Assembly: GCA_948759685.1 (NCBI GenBank)
Contig: CAQBGY010000287.1
Location: forward strand, 1 to 5,007
From: an uncultured Eubacterium sp.
Lineage (GTDB): Bacteria; Bacillota_A; Clostridia; Lachnospirales; Lachnospiraceae
DNA: 5,007 nt
Reading direction: 5' to 3'
Position numbers and translations under genes: made by a program. This document shows, piece by piece, positions 1-5,007 of this stretch. The first letter of the stretch is position 1. Every line of letters begins with the position of its first letter. The notes below the pieces were generated by a model that was not told where the DNA came from, did no database searches, and saw only the letters and a program-made list of their open reading frames with translations.

Positions 1-514
1 CAGCAAAACTTCTTATTTTCATAGAAAGATAAAGCTGTACTGCCGCAACGCCAAGAGCGCTAAACCACCCCATAAAGAGCCACCAGAGCATACCTATGGG
101 AATAGGCTGTTCAAAACGGAATCCTACTTTACCCACAATGATTATGAATATCATCAAAAGTGCCTGTGCCGTAAAAATTGACTTGGCTAACACGACCAAC
201 TTAGCGATAAAAATTACAGACCGGGGAATTGGCGTTGTCATTAAGCTGTTCCAGTTATGGTTAATGTGTTCCAACCGCCATAAAAAGGAAGCACAAATGG
301 CAATCAGAATAGGGAAAAAGAAATACCCATAAAATAAACCTGTCTGTAGCCATAGTTGCTGCCACATATCACCGTCATATAAGCTGACAGAGGCATTTAT
401 CCCGTAAATAATTGCACCTATTGCCGCTGTCAAAAGCGGGAGAACTGTAACCGCTACCCACATATTTGAATGGCGGCTTTTCAAATTTTCCGCACGAATT
501 GCATTGATCAGCAT
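1..514 (-). CDS. lanG: Lantibiotic-protection ABC permease, MutG family (3' end beyond window)
   Basis: Second membrane subunit of a LanFEG exporter, which removes lantibiotics from the membrane and so protects the cell. Reading from ATG at 514-512, the frame is open for 171 codons and leaves the window at base 1 without a stop. MutG-family proteins are about 245-250 residues, so roughly 75-80 are missing. Visible marks are the start MLINAIRAENLKSRHS, hydrophobic segments near residues 18-38, 58-78, 103-128 and 143-164, and the motif WRLEHINHNWNS (79-90), typical of MutG/CprC-type permeases. The E-H-x4-W pattern in it also occurs in the upstream permease (residues 83-89), so the two look like paralogous partners. 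A near-perfect ribosome site (AAAGGAGGAG, 530-521) lies six bases before the ATG and overlaps the lanE stop; the gap between the genes is 14 bases, so it is the third gene of the operon. The family call is from recognition, not a search. Confidence 0.9.
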   Translation of the reverse strand, partial: MLINAIRAENLKSRHSNMWVAVTVLPLLTAAIGAIIYGINASVSLYDGDMWQQLWLQTGLFYGYFFFPILIAICASFLWRLEHINHNWNSLMTTPIPRSVIFIAKLVVLAKSIFTAQALLMIFIIIVGKVGFRFEQPIPIGMLWWLFMGWFSALGVAAVQLYLSMKIRSFA

Positions 515-520
515 TATAAA

Positions 521-530
521 CTCCTCCTTT
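521..530 (-). promoter_or_regulatory. Strong ribosome binding site for lanG
   Basis: AAAGGAGGAG on the minus strand is an almost complete match to the anti-16S sequence. It is six bases upstream of the ATG at 514 and overlaps the lanE stop codon. It fixes the start of the truncated lanG frame. Confidence 0.85.
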
Positions 531-1302
531 AATACTCATATTTTTCAAATCTCTTCCGGAACACAACATACGCCACAAGACCAACAACAAACAGAATTGC
601 AAGCGGAACAAAGTTGATGTTCCGTACTACTAACCCGGAAGATTGCAGATTTCCTGAAGATGTGTCCTGCCCCAACACCATCAGTTCTGCATAGTTGCCC
701 CAAATCAAAATGTTGCGGATACCCGGTGGCAGCAATGTGGAAATAAACCCAATAAGTGCGCCGATCATACCGATAGACATAGGGATAAGCTGGTTTGTAC
801 ATACAAGGGAGAAGAAAACCTGAATTGTAACGACTACAAATGTTATCATCGCAGTTCCAAGCACAAAACCTAATAACGTTCTGACAGGCAGCGGCTGGAC
901 AATTCCCATAGAATTACCATAAGCAATAATAATAAATGCCTGAATGAAGATTGCCAGCATCATAAGCGTGGATACTATTGTAAATTTGCAGAACCAGATA
1001 GATCTGCGGTTCTGATTATTACACTCCAATAACTTCCATGTGTTTCCCTTATGCTCCATATCGCAAATACGGCTGGCAATGACCGCCGCCAAAATAGGAA
1101 AGAATAATCCATTTATAGCGGCTGGACCGATAATCAGATCTTCCCATGCCGGTGCAGCAGGATCAGAAACCATGTTTAGAAAATTTTTATTATTGCCATA
1201 GTTAGAAAAAACAAATAGCAATTCTACGCCCAAGATCACCAAAAAGGTCAGAAACACCTTTCGATGTTTCAGCTTATATAATTCAAGCCATAGATATTTC
1301 AT
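529..1302 (-). CDS. lanE: Lantibiotic-protection ABC permease, MutE/EpiE family
   Basis: First membrane subunit of the LanFEG exporter; with LanG it should form the channel powered by LanF. The protein is 257 residues from ATG at 1302, the usual length for the family. It begins MKYLWLELYKLKHRK, a positively charged amphipathic start seen in these permeases. About six hydrophobic segments follow, near residues 16-33, 62-79, 107-128, 142-166, 175-193 and 231-248, and the tail is positively charged (FRKRFEKYEY). The short motif DMEHKGNTWK (81-90) sits after the second segment and has the E-H-x4-W pattern shared with LanG. The start overlaps the lanF stop as TGATG, which suggests translational coupling. 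A TTG one codon upstream (1305) would add one residue and has slightly better spacing to AAAGGAG (8 bases rather than 11). I prefer ATG, but the difference is trivial. Confidence 0.92.
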   Translation of the reverse strand: MKYLWLELYKLKHRKVFLTFLVILGVELLFVFSNYGNNKNFLNMVSDPAAPAWEDLIIGPAAINGLFFPILAAVIASRICDMEHKGNTWKLLECNNQNRRSIWFCKFTIVSTLMMLAIFIQAFIIIAYGNSMGIVQPLPVRTLLGFVLGTAMITFVVVTIQVFFSLVCTNQLIPMSIGMIGALIGFISTLLPPGIRNILIWGNYAELMVLGQDTSSGNLQSSGLVVRNINFVPLAILFVVGLVAYVVFRKRFEKYEY

Positions 1303-2204
1303 CAAAGGGTCATCTCCTTTCCGGTCAGATTGAGGAAAATGTCCTCAAGGCTCTCCCTGTGTTCCTCAACTCGGTAAACAGCAATATCGTTGGCACACAG
1401 GTTTTGAACCACCTTACCCGTCTGTTCATCGGACAAAGCCCCTAACTGCAAACCGTCCCCGGTTCTTAACGGATTCATATTTCTGAGTATCTGACAAGCC
1501 AAGTTATTATCACTGGTTCTCAGAATGATATACGGCTGCCGCTGTGCATCCAAAACGGACATATTTTCCTGAAAGATCAGCTCACCATGATTGATGATGC
1601 CGACCACAGTTGCCATCTGATCTACTTCACTCAGGATATGGCTGGAAACCATAACGGTCATCCCATACTTCGTTGGCAGTGTTTTGACCAATTCCCGCAT
1701 TTCCTCAATACCTGCCGGGTCAAGACCATTAGTAGGTTCATCCAAAACAAGCAGTTTAGGACGGCGAGCCAGTGCCATCGCAATTCCAAGCCGCTGCTTC
1801 ATTCCAAGTGAATAGTTTTTGACCTTCTTATCCATTTGTTTTTCCATACGGACAATATGAACTGCCTCCTCGATATTTTTCCGGGGCAAGCCCAGCAGCC
1901 TGCGTATTATTTCCATATTTTCCCTGCCAGTCAAATGACCATAATAGGACGGGGATTCAATCAGGGAGCCAACGCTTTTCAAAATCTCCTGCCGGTTTTT
2001 CTCGTTGAATGACTTTCCCATAATCTCAATACTTCCTTTGCTGGGCTTGACAAGACCAAGCAGCATCTTCATTGTTGTCGATTTGCCCGCACCATTAGGA
2101 CCGAGAAAGCCATAAATATCCCCTTCGTTAATTTGGATATCCAGATCATTAACCCGATAAATACCGTCATACTCTTTTGACAAATTCTCTGTTGATACAA
2201 CCAT
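1302..2204 (-). CDS. lanF: Lantibiotic-protection ABC transporter ATP-binding protein (LanF, gallidermin/MutF class)
   Basis: Cytoplasmic ATPase that drives the LanEG membrane pair. It has 300 residues and a complete nucleotide-binding domain: Walker A GPNGAGKST (35-43), signature SLGMKQR (132-138), Walker B LLVLDEP (151-157), D-loop GLDP (160-163) and H-loop histidine H189 in SSHIL. Where most ABC ATPases have the Q-loop glutamine, this one reads GSLIESP with E83. This 'E-loop' is a known mark of LanF proteins and sets them apart from generic BcrA-like drug ATPases. The C-terminal 80 or so residues form the extra domain common in the group. ATG at 2204 is preceded by AAAGGAG (2221-2215) at a 10-base spacing. 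It is the first gene of lanF-lanE-lanG and overlaps lanE by one base. Transcription probably starts near 2229 under control of the divergent two-component system. It appears intact. Confidence 0.95.
   Translation of the reverse strand: MVVSTENLSKEYDGIYRVNDLDIQINEGDIYGFLGPNGAGKSTTMKMLLGLVKPSKGSIEIMGKSFNEKNRQEILKSVGSLIESPSYYGHLTGRENMEIIRRLLGLPRKNIEEAVHIVRMEKQMDKKVKNYSLGMKQRLGIAMALARRPKLLVLDEPTNGLDPAGIEEMRELVKTLPTKYGMTVMVSSHILSEVDQMATVVGIINHGELIFQENMSVLDAQRQPYIILRTSDNNLACQILRNMNPLRTGDGLQLGALSDEQTGKVVQNLCANDIAVYRVEEHRESLEDIFLNLTGKEMTL
1314..1320 (-). promoter_or_regulatory. Ribosome binding site for lanE inside the lanF 3' end
   Basis: AAAGGAG on the minus strand lies within the last codons of lanF. 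It is 11 bases from the ATG at 1302 and 8 bases from a TTG at 1305. It supports re-initiation at the TGATG overlap; spacing alone does not settle which of the two adjacent starts is used. Confidence 0.75.
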
Positions 2205-2235
2205 TTTTTGTCTGCTCCTTTCCTAAGCTGATTAC

Positions 2236-2241
2236 ATCATA
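2236..2241 (-). promoter_or_regulatory. Probable -10 element of the lanFEG promoter
   Basis: The minus strand reads TATGAT (5 of 6 to TATAAT), placing a start near 2229 and giving a leader of about 25 bases that includes the lanF ribosome site. At 17 bp upstream there is only AACGTA, with no resemblance to TTGACA, so the promoter looks activator-dependent. The 11-bp direct repeats begin 33 bp upstream of this hexamer, at roughly -46 to -64, a normal place for an OmpR-type activator. Neighbouring hexamers (TATATG, TGTAAT) are alternatives. Confidence 0.5.
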
Positions 2242-2271
2242 TACCTTCCACTTTGCGTTACGTTGGAGTTA

Positions 2272-2293
2272 ACCTTGATTTTACCTTGATTTT
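2272..2293. promoter_or_regulatory. Tandem 11-bp operator repeat (spa-box-like TTGAT-N6-TTGAT)
   Basis: ACCTTGATTTT occurs twice, head to tail and without mismatch (2272-2282 and 2283-2293). The spacing of one helical turn puts both copies on the same DNA face, the usual arrangement for an OmpR-family dimer. Inside it is TTGAT (2275-2279), six bases, TTGAT (2286-2290). From memory this matches the spa-box bound by SpaR in Bacillus subtilis: TTGAT pentamers separated by six bases. It lies between the divergent lanFEG and regulator promoters. A weaker 11-bp spaced pair, GTTA at 2257 and 2268, continues toward lanF and may be an additional degenerate site. Binding by the regulator encoded at 2355 is inferred from position. 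Confidence 0.7.
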
Positions 2294-2324
2294 GAAACCA
2301 CAATTCGTACCATAGTTGAAAATA

Positions 2325-2333
2325 TGATATAAT
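2325..2333 (+). promoter_or_regulatory. Extended -10 promoter of the response regulator-kinase operon
   Basis: TGATATAAT fits the extended -10 consensus TGnTATAAT exactly. The best -35 candidate at 18 bp, TTCGTA (2304-2309), matches only three of six bases, which an extended -10 can tolerate. Transcription should begin near 2340, leaving a leader of about 15 bases with the ribosome site almost at its 5' end. Confidence 0.7.
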
Positions 2334-2340
2334 GTCGTGG

Positions 2341-2347
2341 AAAGGAG
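2341..2347 (+). promoter_or_regulatory. Ribosome binding site that sets the response-regulator start
   Basis: AAAGGAG lies seven bases before ATG 2355-2357. It rules out the in-frame GTG at 2337, which has no ribosome site and would precede or coincide with the predicted transcription start. Confidence 0.85.
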
Positions 2348-2354
2348 TGGAAAT

Positions 2355-3059
2355 ATGGGTACAATTAAGGACAAATCAATCTTATTAGTTGATGATGAGC
2401 CTGCAATCCTATTGATGTGCCAATCCATTTTGAAAGAAAATGGGTTTACAAATATACTGACCGCAGATACAGCACTTCGTGCTTTGGAGAGGCTGGACAC
2501 CCGCCCCGATCTGGCAGTCCTGGATGTCATGCTGCCTGATATGGATGGTTTCATGCTTGCAAAAGTGATCCGGGAACAAACCAATATACCTATTCTGTTT
2601 TTAACGGCAAAAGGTGAGTTTGATGATAAAGCCAAAGGATTTGAAGTGGGTGCGGACGATTATATAGTAAAACCCTTTTTGGCACAGGAATTTGTATGGC
2701 GTGTCACCGCGATTTTACGTCGGGTATATAAAGAAAATGAGGATACAAGTTTTTTATTAGAAGCCTGCAAAGTGGACTTAGGACAGGCACAGGTATACAA
2801 AGAAGGCTGCGATCCAGTCTCCCTTACCGCAAAAGAAGTGGAGATACTTCAAAAACTATTCAGCAATGCAGGACGCATTGTAACGCTCGGTTCTTTATGC
2901 CAGACAGTCTGCGGAGACATATATGTCGGATATGAAAAAACACTAATGTCCCATATCCGGCATATCCGGGAGAAAATCGAAACTGAACCATCTTCGCCGG
3001 TATCTCTTGTCACGGTCAAGGGAATCGGTTACAAGCTGATTTTGAAAGGAACAGGGTAA
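2355..3059 (+). CDS. OmpR/PhoB-family response regulator, probable activator of lanFEG
   Basis: Cytoplasmic DNA-binding partner of the adjacent kinase. The protein is 234 residues from ATG 2355. The receiver domain (about 7-125) keeps all key residues: acidic pocket D13-D14, phosphoacceptor D57 in LAVLDVMLPDMDG, switch threonine T84 (FLTAK) and lysine K106 (IVKPF). A winged-helix domain (about 135-232) follows, with SLTAKEVEIL at its start, the recognition-helix region SHIRHIREKIE, and the closing wing VTVKGIGYKL. The start is chosen on AAAGGAG seven bases upstream. An in-frame GTG at 2337 would add six residues but lies at or before the likely transcription start. The kinase gene follows after four bases, so the two are co-transcribed. 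Position next to the TTGAT repeats suggests it binds them and resembles NisR/SpaR/CprR-type lantibiotic regulators. The exact subfamily is inference. Confidence 0.93.
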   Translation: MGTIKDKSILLVDDEPAILLMCQSILKENGFTNILTADTALRALERLDTRPDLAVLDVMLPDMDGFMLAKVIREQTNIPILFLTAKGEFDDKAKGFEVGADDYIVKPFLAQEFVWRVTAILRRVYKENEDTSFLLEACKVDLGQAQVYKEGCDPVSLTAKEVEILQKLFSNAGRIVTLGSLCQTVCGDIYVGYEKTLMSHIRHIREKIETEPSSPVSLVTVKGIGYKLILKGTG

Positions 3060-3063
3060 TCCT

Positions 3064-4434
3064 ATGAATATACAAAAATTTTTCAAACGGTATGTCCATT
3101 CCAGTGTTAAGCTGTTTTGCTTTTTCATTTTAGTGAATATTTTTTTATTTGTAAGTCTTATCATGGTATCTGTCAGTCACGGAAATCAAAGTCCTACCCA
3201 CCTGTTACCCTGTATATCTGATGAATTACAGCAGACGGACGGGCAATATACTCTGCCAGATGATATCATAGCTTTATTAGATCAAGACCATGCATGGTGT
3301 ATGCTGATAGATAATGCGACGGGTAATGTCATCTGGAATTATAAACTTCCGGCAAACATTCCTGTTCAATACACCTATGGAGACATTGCAAAAATGGCAA
3401 GGTGGTATTTAGAGGACTATCCTGTTTTCGTATCTGCCCGAAACGATGGTCTGCTAGTCCTTGGTTATCCTAAAGACAGTTACTGGAAATTATCTGCATA
3501 TAAAACCATTGTAAGTATAAAAATTGATGCGATAGGGTTCATCGCTGTATTTTTTCTAAATATCGGAATTGTATTGCTGCTTTTTATCTTTAACAACCGA
3601 AAAACAGAAAAGGCTATCAAACCTATTCTTATTGGCATTGAGGAAATTGCTGCCGGTCAAAAAACGCAGTTGGCAGAACAGGGAGAATTGTCCGAAATCA
3701 ACGCAAAGCTTAACCATGTATCTAAAACACTAAAGCGCCGGGATACGGCAAGGGCAAACTGGATCAGTGGTATTTCCCATGATATACGCACCCCACTGTC
3801 AATGGTTCTCGGATATTCCAGCAGCCTCGAAAAAAATCACGGGCTGGACTCTGACGTTCAGGAAAAAATGACCGAAATCCGTCAGCAGGCTGAAAAGATA
3901 AAAAGACTGATCGAAGATTTGAATTTAACTTCAAAGCTGGAATATGATATGCAGCCGCTTCGCATTAGCAACATTTATCCGGTAGAGCTGGCACGGCAGG
4001 TCATATGTGAATTTCTGGACAGCAATCTTGATAAAAAATATGTATTTGAATTTGAATCTGAGCCACAATGTGAAACGGAATTTATTCGTGGTGACGAAGT
4101 TCTTATTAAACGGGCTATTACAAATTTGATCCAGAACAGTATCAATCATAATGCAAATGGCTGTAAAATTACCATCTCGGTAACATGCAGCGAAAAAGAA
4201 ATAGCCATCGTTGTATCAGACAATGGAGTTGGCGTATCCGCTGAAAAGCTGAAAGCACTTAATTCTAAAACACATTATCTGGAAAGCACCGATAAAGCTC
4301 TACACCTCCGGCATGGATTAGGTGTTCTATTGGTGCTGCAGATTGTCGAAGCTCATAACGGCATCATGCAAATTTTAAGTGAGGAACAAAAAGGTTACGA
4401 AACCACCTTGATTTTTCCTAAGACTAAATACTAA
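3064..4434 (+). CDS. Membrane sensor histidine kinase, lantibiotic-sensing (LanK/CprK-like)
   Basis: Sensor of the two-component system; 456 residues. A first membrane segment (about 15-37) and a second (about 154-176) enclose an extracytoplasmic domain of about 115 residues. A linker follows, then the phosphoacceptor region ISGISHDIRTPLS with H239, then the ATPase domain: N-box N358 (LIQNSINHN), G1 box DNGVG (386-390) and G2 box HGLG (417-420). All catalytic motifs look intact. The loop is far longer than in BceS-type intramembrane kinases, so direct peptide sensing is plausible. The stretch containing WCMLIDNATGNVIWNYKLP and YPVFVSARNDGLLVLGYPK resembles ectodomains of kinases next to lantibiotic transporters. 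Two cysteines (C50, C79) lie in it. ATG at 3064 is four bases after the regulator stop; AGGG at 3053-3056 is a weak ribosome site, suggesting coupling. Cognate control of lanFEG is inferred from adjacency. Confidence 0.92.
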   Translation: MNIQKFFKRYVHSSVKLFCFFILVNIFLFVSLIMVSVSHGNQSPTHLLPCISDELQQTDGQYTLPDDIIALLDQDHAWCMLIDNATGNVIWNYKLPANIPVQYTYGDIAKMARWYLEDYPVFVSARNDGLLVLGYPKDSYWKLSAYKTIVSIKIDAIGFIAVFFLNIGIVLLLFIFNNRKTEKAIKPILIGIEEIAAGQKTQLAEQGELSEINAKLNHVSKTLKRRDTARANWISGISHDIRTPLSMVLGYSSSLEKNHGLDSDVQEKMTEIRQQAEKIKRLIEDLNLTSKLEYDMQPLRISNIYPVELARQVICEFLDSNLDKKYVFEFESEPQCETEFIRGDEVLIKRAITNLIQNSINHNANGCKITISVTCSEKEIAIVVSDNGVGVSAEKLKALNSKTHYLESTDKALHLRHGLGVLLVLQIVEAHNGIMQILSEEQKGYETTLIFPKTKY

Positions 4435-4480
4435 TATCTTTACTGATATTGAAAATCTGGTATGTAAGTTTCTATTGCAT

Positions 4481-4510
4481 TGGCGGCGTGATTTATAACG
4501 CCGCCATTTT
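4481..4510 (+). terminator. Intrinsic terminator after the two-component operon
   Basis: A perfect 9-bp GC-rich stem (TGGCGGCGT at 4481-4489 with ACGCCGCCA at 4498-4506) closes an 8-base loop and is followed by TTTT and a pyrimidine-rich CTCTCT. It begins 46 bases after the kinase stop. On the minus strand no T-run follows the stem, so it is mainly a plus-strand terminator. Confidence 0.8.
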
Positions 4511-4514
4511 CTCT

Positions 4515-4889
4515 CTATGAATTTTGTCTTAATCCTTTTAACACAACTCCGGAAAGTCCCACACACAGCACCAGAACCACGCATCCACCAATCATTTCCA
4601 GCGCAGTAGCCTGATAATAACCGGAAAGGTTAAATACCGCCGTTATGGGATAAACGACTTTCCAGATATTTGACATGCTTGTAAATAATCCGGCAAAAGA
4701 ATATATTTCAGCAAATACTAATGCAAGCCAATACCCTTTCTTCATTCGTGCCACCAATGCTATGATACCGATATCATCTGCCAGTAACTGGATTTCCGAA
4801 AGAATGTGACTGGATATCAGGATCGTTTTCCCACGCTCAACACTCAAATCTTTAATAAAATCCCTGACCTCAGCAATCAAGTGTTGATT
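4515..4889 (-). pseudogene. Chimeric ABC-transporter remnant: ATPase core fragment fused to permease C-terminus
   Basis: The minus-strand frame is open from just after a TAA at 4892-4890 to TAG at 4517-4515. It gives about 121 residues from a TTG at 4880, which has no convincing ribosome site. Residues 1-40 are the part of an ABC ATPase that normally follows the GLDP D-loop: IAEVRDFIKDL, then SSHILSEI with the H-loop histidine. Walker A, signature and Walker B are all missing. After DIGII the sequence abruptly becomes ALVARMKKGYWLALVFAE and three hydrophobic segments with a basic end (LKGLRQNS), as expected of the last part of an ABC-2 type permease. The simplest reading is an internal deletion that fused two adjacent genes near 4755-4770, plus loss of the 5' part. 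It is not a copy of lanF: the region after SSHILSE differs. It cannot encode a working transporter. A short expressed membrane peptide cannot be excluded, but I see no promoter. Confidence 0.8.
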
Positions 4890-4920
4890 TTATTTATACC
4901 ATCCCCCTTTATAAAAACAC

Positions 4921-4943
4921 TGACACACCCTCCGGGAGTGTCA
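4921..4943 (-). terminator. Inverted repeat, possible minus-strand terminator
   Basis: TGACAC/GTGTCA arms plus an inner CCC/GGG, with one A-A mismatch, form a nine-pair hairpin. Read on the minus strand it is followed by GTG and five Ts, so it could end a transcript arriving from right of the window. Read on the plus strand no T-run follows. An alternative is a terminal or subterminal repeat of a mobile element. Confidence 0.45.
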
Positions 4944-4964
4944 AAAGACAAGAATAGCAAGCAC

Positions 4965-4988
4965 TGCTCATGTCCGGACACATGAGCA
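4965..4988. repeat. Perfect 9-bp inverted repeat, function unknown
   Basis: TGCTCATGT (4965-4973) and ACATGAGCA (4980-4988) are exact reverse complements around CCGGAC. The centre also contains the 10-bp palindrome TGTCCGGACA (4971-4980). No T-run follows on either strand, so it is a poor terminator. It could be a protein-binding site or part of a mobile-element end. No gene is visible in 4890-5007 on either strand; short open frames there show no family resemblance. Confidence 0.5.
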
Positions 4989-5007
4989 AAATTCCCCATA
5001 CTTCCCT

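Noticed and set aside
96..332. Plus-strand open frame of 78 codons
   Set aside because: It is entirely antisense to lanG, which has a strong ribosome site and family motifs; its own translation resembles no family.
375..802. Two minus-strand open frames (375-611 and 545-802)
   Set aside because: They are out-of-frame shadows of lanE and lanG, with cysteine-rich translations typical of a wrong frame and no ribosome site of note.
1587..1811. Plus-strand open frame of 74 codons
   Set aside because: Antisense to the Walker B/signature region of lanF; no family resemblance.
2316..2333. TTGAAA (2316-2321) paired with TATAAT (2328-2333) as a -35/-10 promoter
   Set aside because: The gap is only 6 bp; a functional spacer is about 17. 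The TG at 2325-2326 makes it an extended -10 promoter instead.
2337..2354. GTG 2337 as the response-regulator start
   Set aside because: It has no upstream ribosome site and lies four bases after the -10 hexamer, so it would be at or before the transcription start; ATG 2355 has AAAGGAG at ideal spacing.
2258..2635. Minus-strand open frame of 125 codons
   Set aside because: Antisense to the receiver domain of the response regulator and running into the divergent promoter region; serine/arginine-rich translation typical of a shadow frame.
2943..3164. Minus-strand open frame across the regulator-kinase junction
   Set aside because: Antisense to two well-supported genes, with no family features.
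3931..4584. Two minus-strand open frames (3931-4149 and 4375-4584)
   Set aside because: The first is antisense to the kinase ATPase domain; the second spans the terminator and overlaps the better explained pseudogene frame.
4880..5007. Minus-strand open frames entering from the right edge as the end of another gene
   Set aside because: Frames are short, run through both palindromes and show no recognisable motif; with the edge so close I cannot support a gene.

Overview
The window looks like chromosomal or accessory DNA of a low-to-moderate GC Gram-positive bacterium, most likely a Clostridia/Lachnospiraceae-type Firmicute. The reasons are strong AAAGGAG-type ribosome binding sites before the genes, codon use, and the gene families present. 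It holds one coherent module: a lantibiotic-protection ABC transporter (LanFEG type, close in layout to CprABC/MutFEG/EpiFEG) and a divergently transcribed two-component system that probably controls it.

Layout. Minus strand, in order of transcription: the ATPase LanF (2204 to 1302), permease LanE of the MutE/EpiE family (1302 to 529, stop/start overlap TGATG), and permease LanG of the MutG family (514 to 1). LanG runs off the left edge and has no stop codon in the window. Plus strand: an OmpR-family response regulator (2355-3059), a sensor histidine kinase four bases later (3064-4434), then an intrinsic terminator (about 4481-4510). The 150-base divergent region (2205-2354) carries a perfect extended -10 promoter for the regulator, a weaker -10 for the transporter, and a perfect 11-bp tandem repeat. 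That repeat contains TTGAT-N6-TTGAT, which matches the 'spa-box' recognised by SpaR in subtilin regulation as I recall it. Right of the terminator lies a minus-strand pseudogene (4515-4889): the end of an unrelated ABC ATPase core joined in frame to the end of an ABC permease. Beyond it are two strong inverted repeats (4921-4943 and 4965-4988) in DNA with no convincing gene.

How it probably works (inference). The kinase senses an extracellular lantibiotic or similar peptide through an extracytoplasmic domain of about 115 residues. It phosphorylates the regulator at D57. The regulator binds the 11-bp repeats and activates the lanFEG promoter, and perhaps its own. LanF2EG then expels the peptide from the membrane. 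No precursor peptide, modification enzyme or dedicated exporter is visible here, so from this window alone the module looks like a resistance cassette rather than the immunity part of a producer cluster. The flanks are not visible, so this is open.
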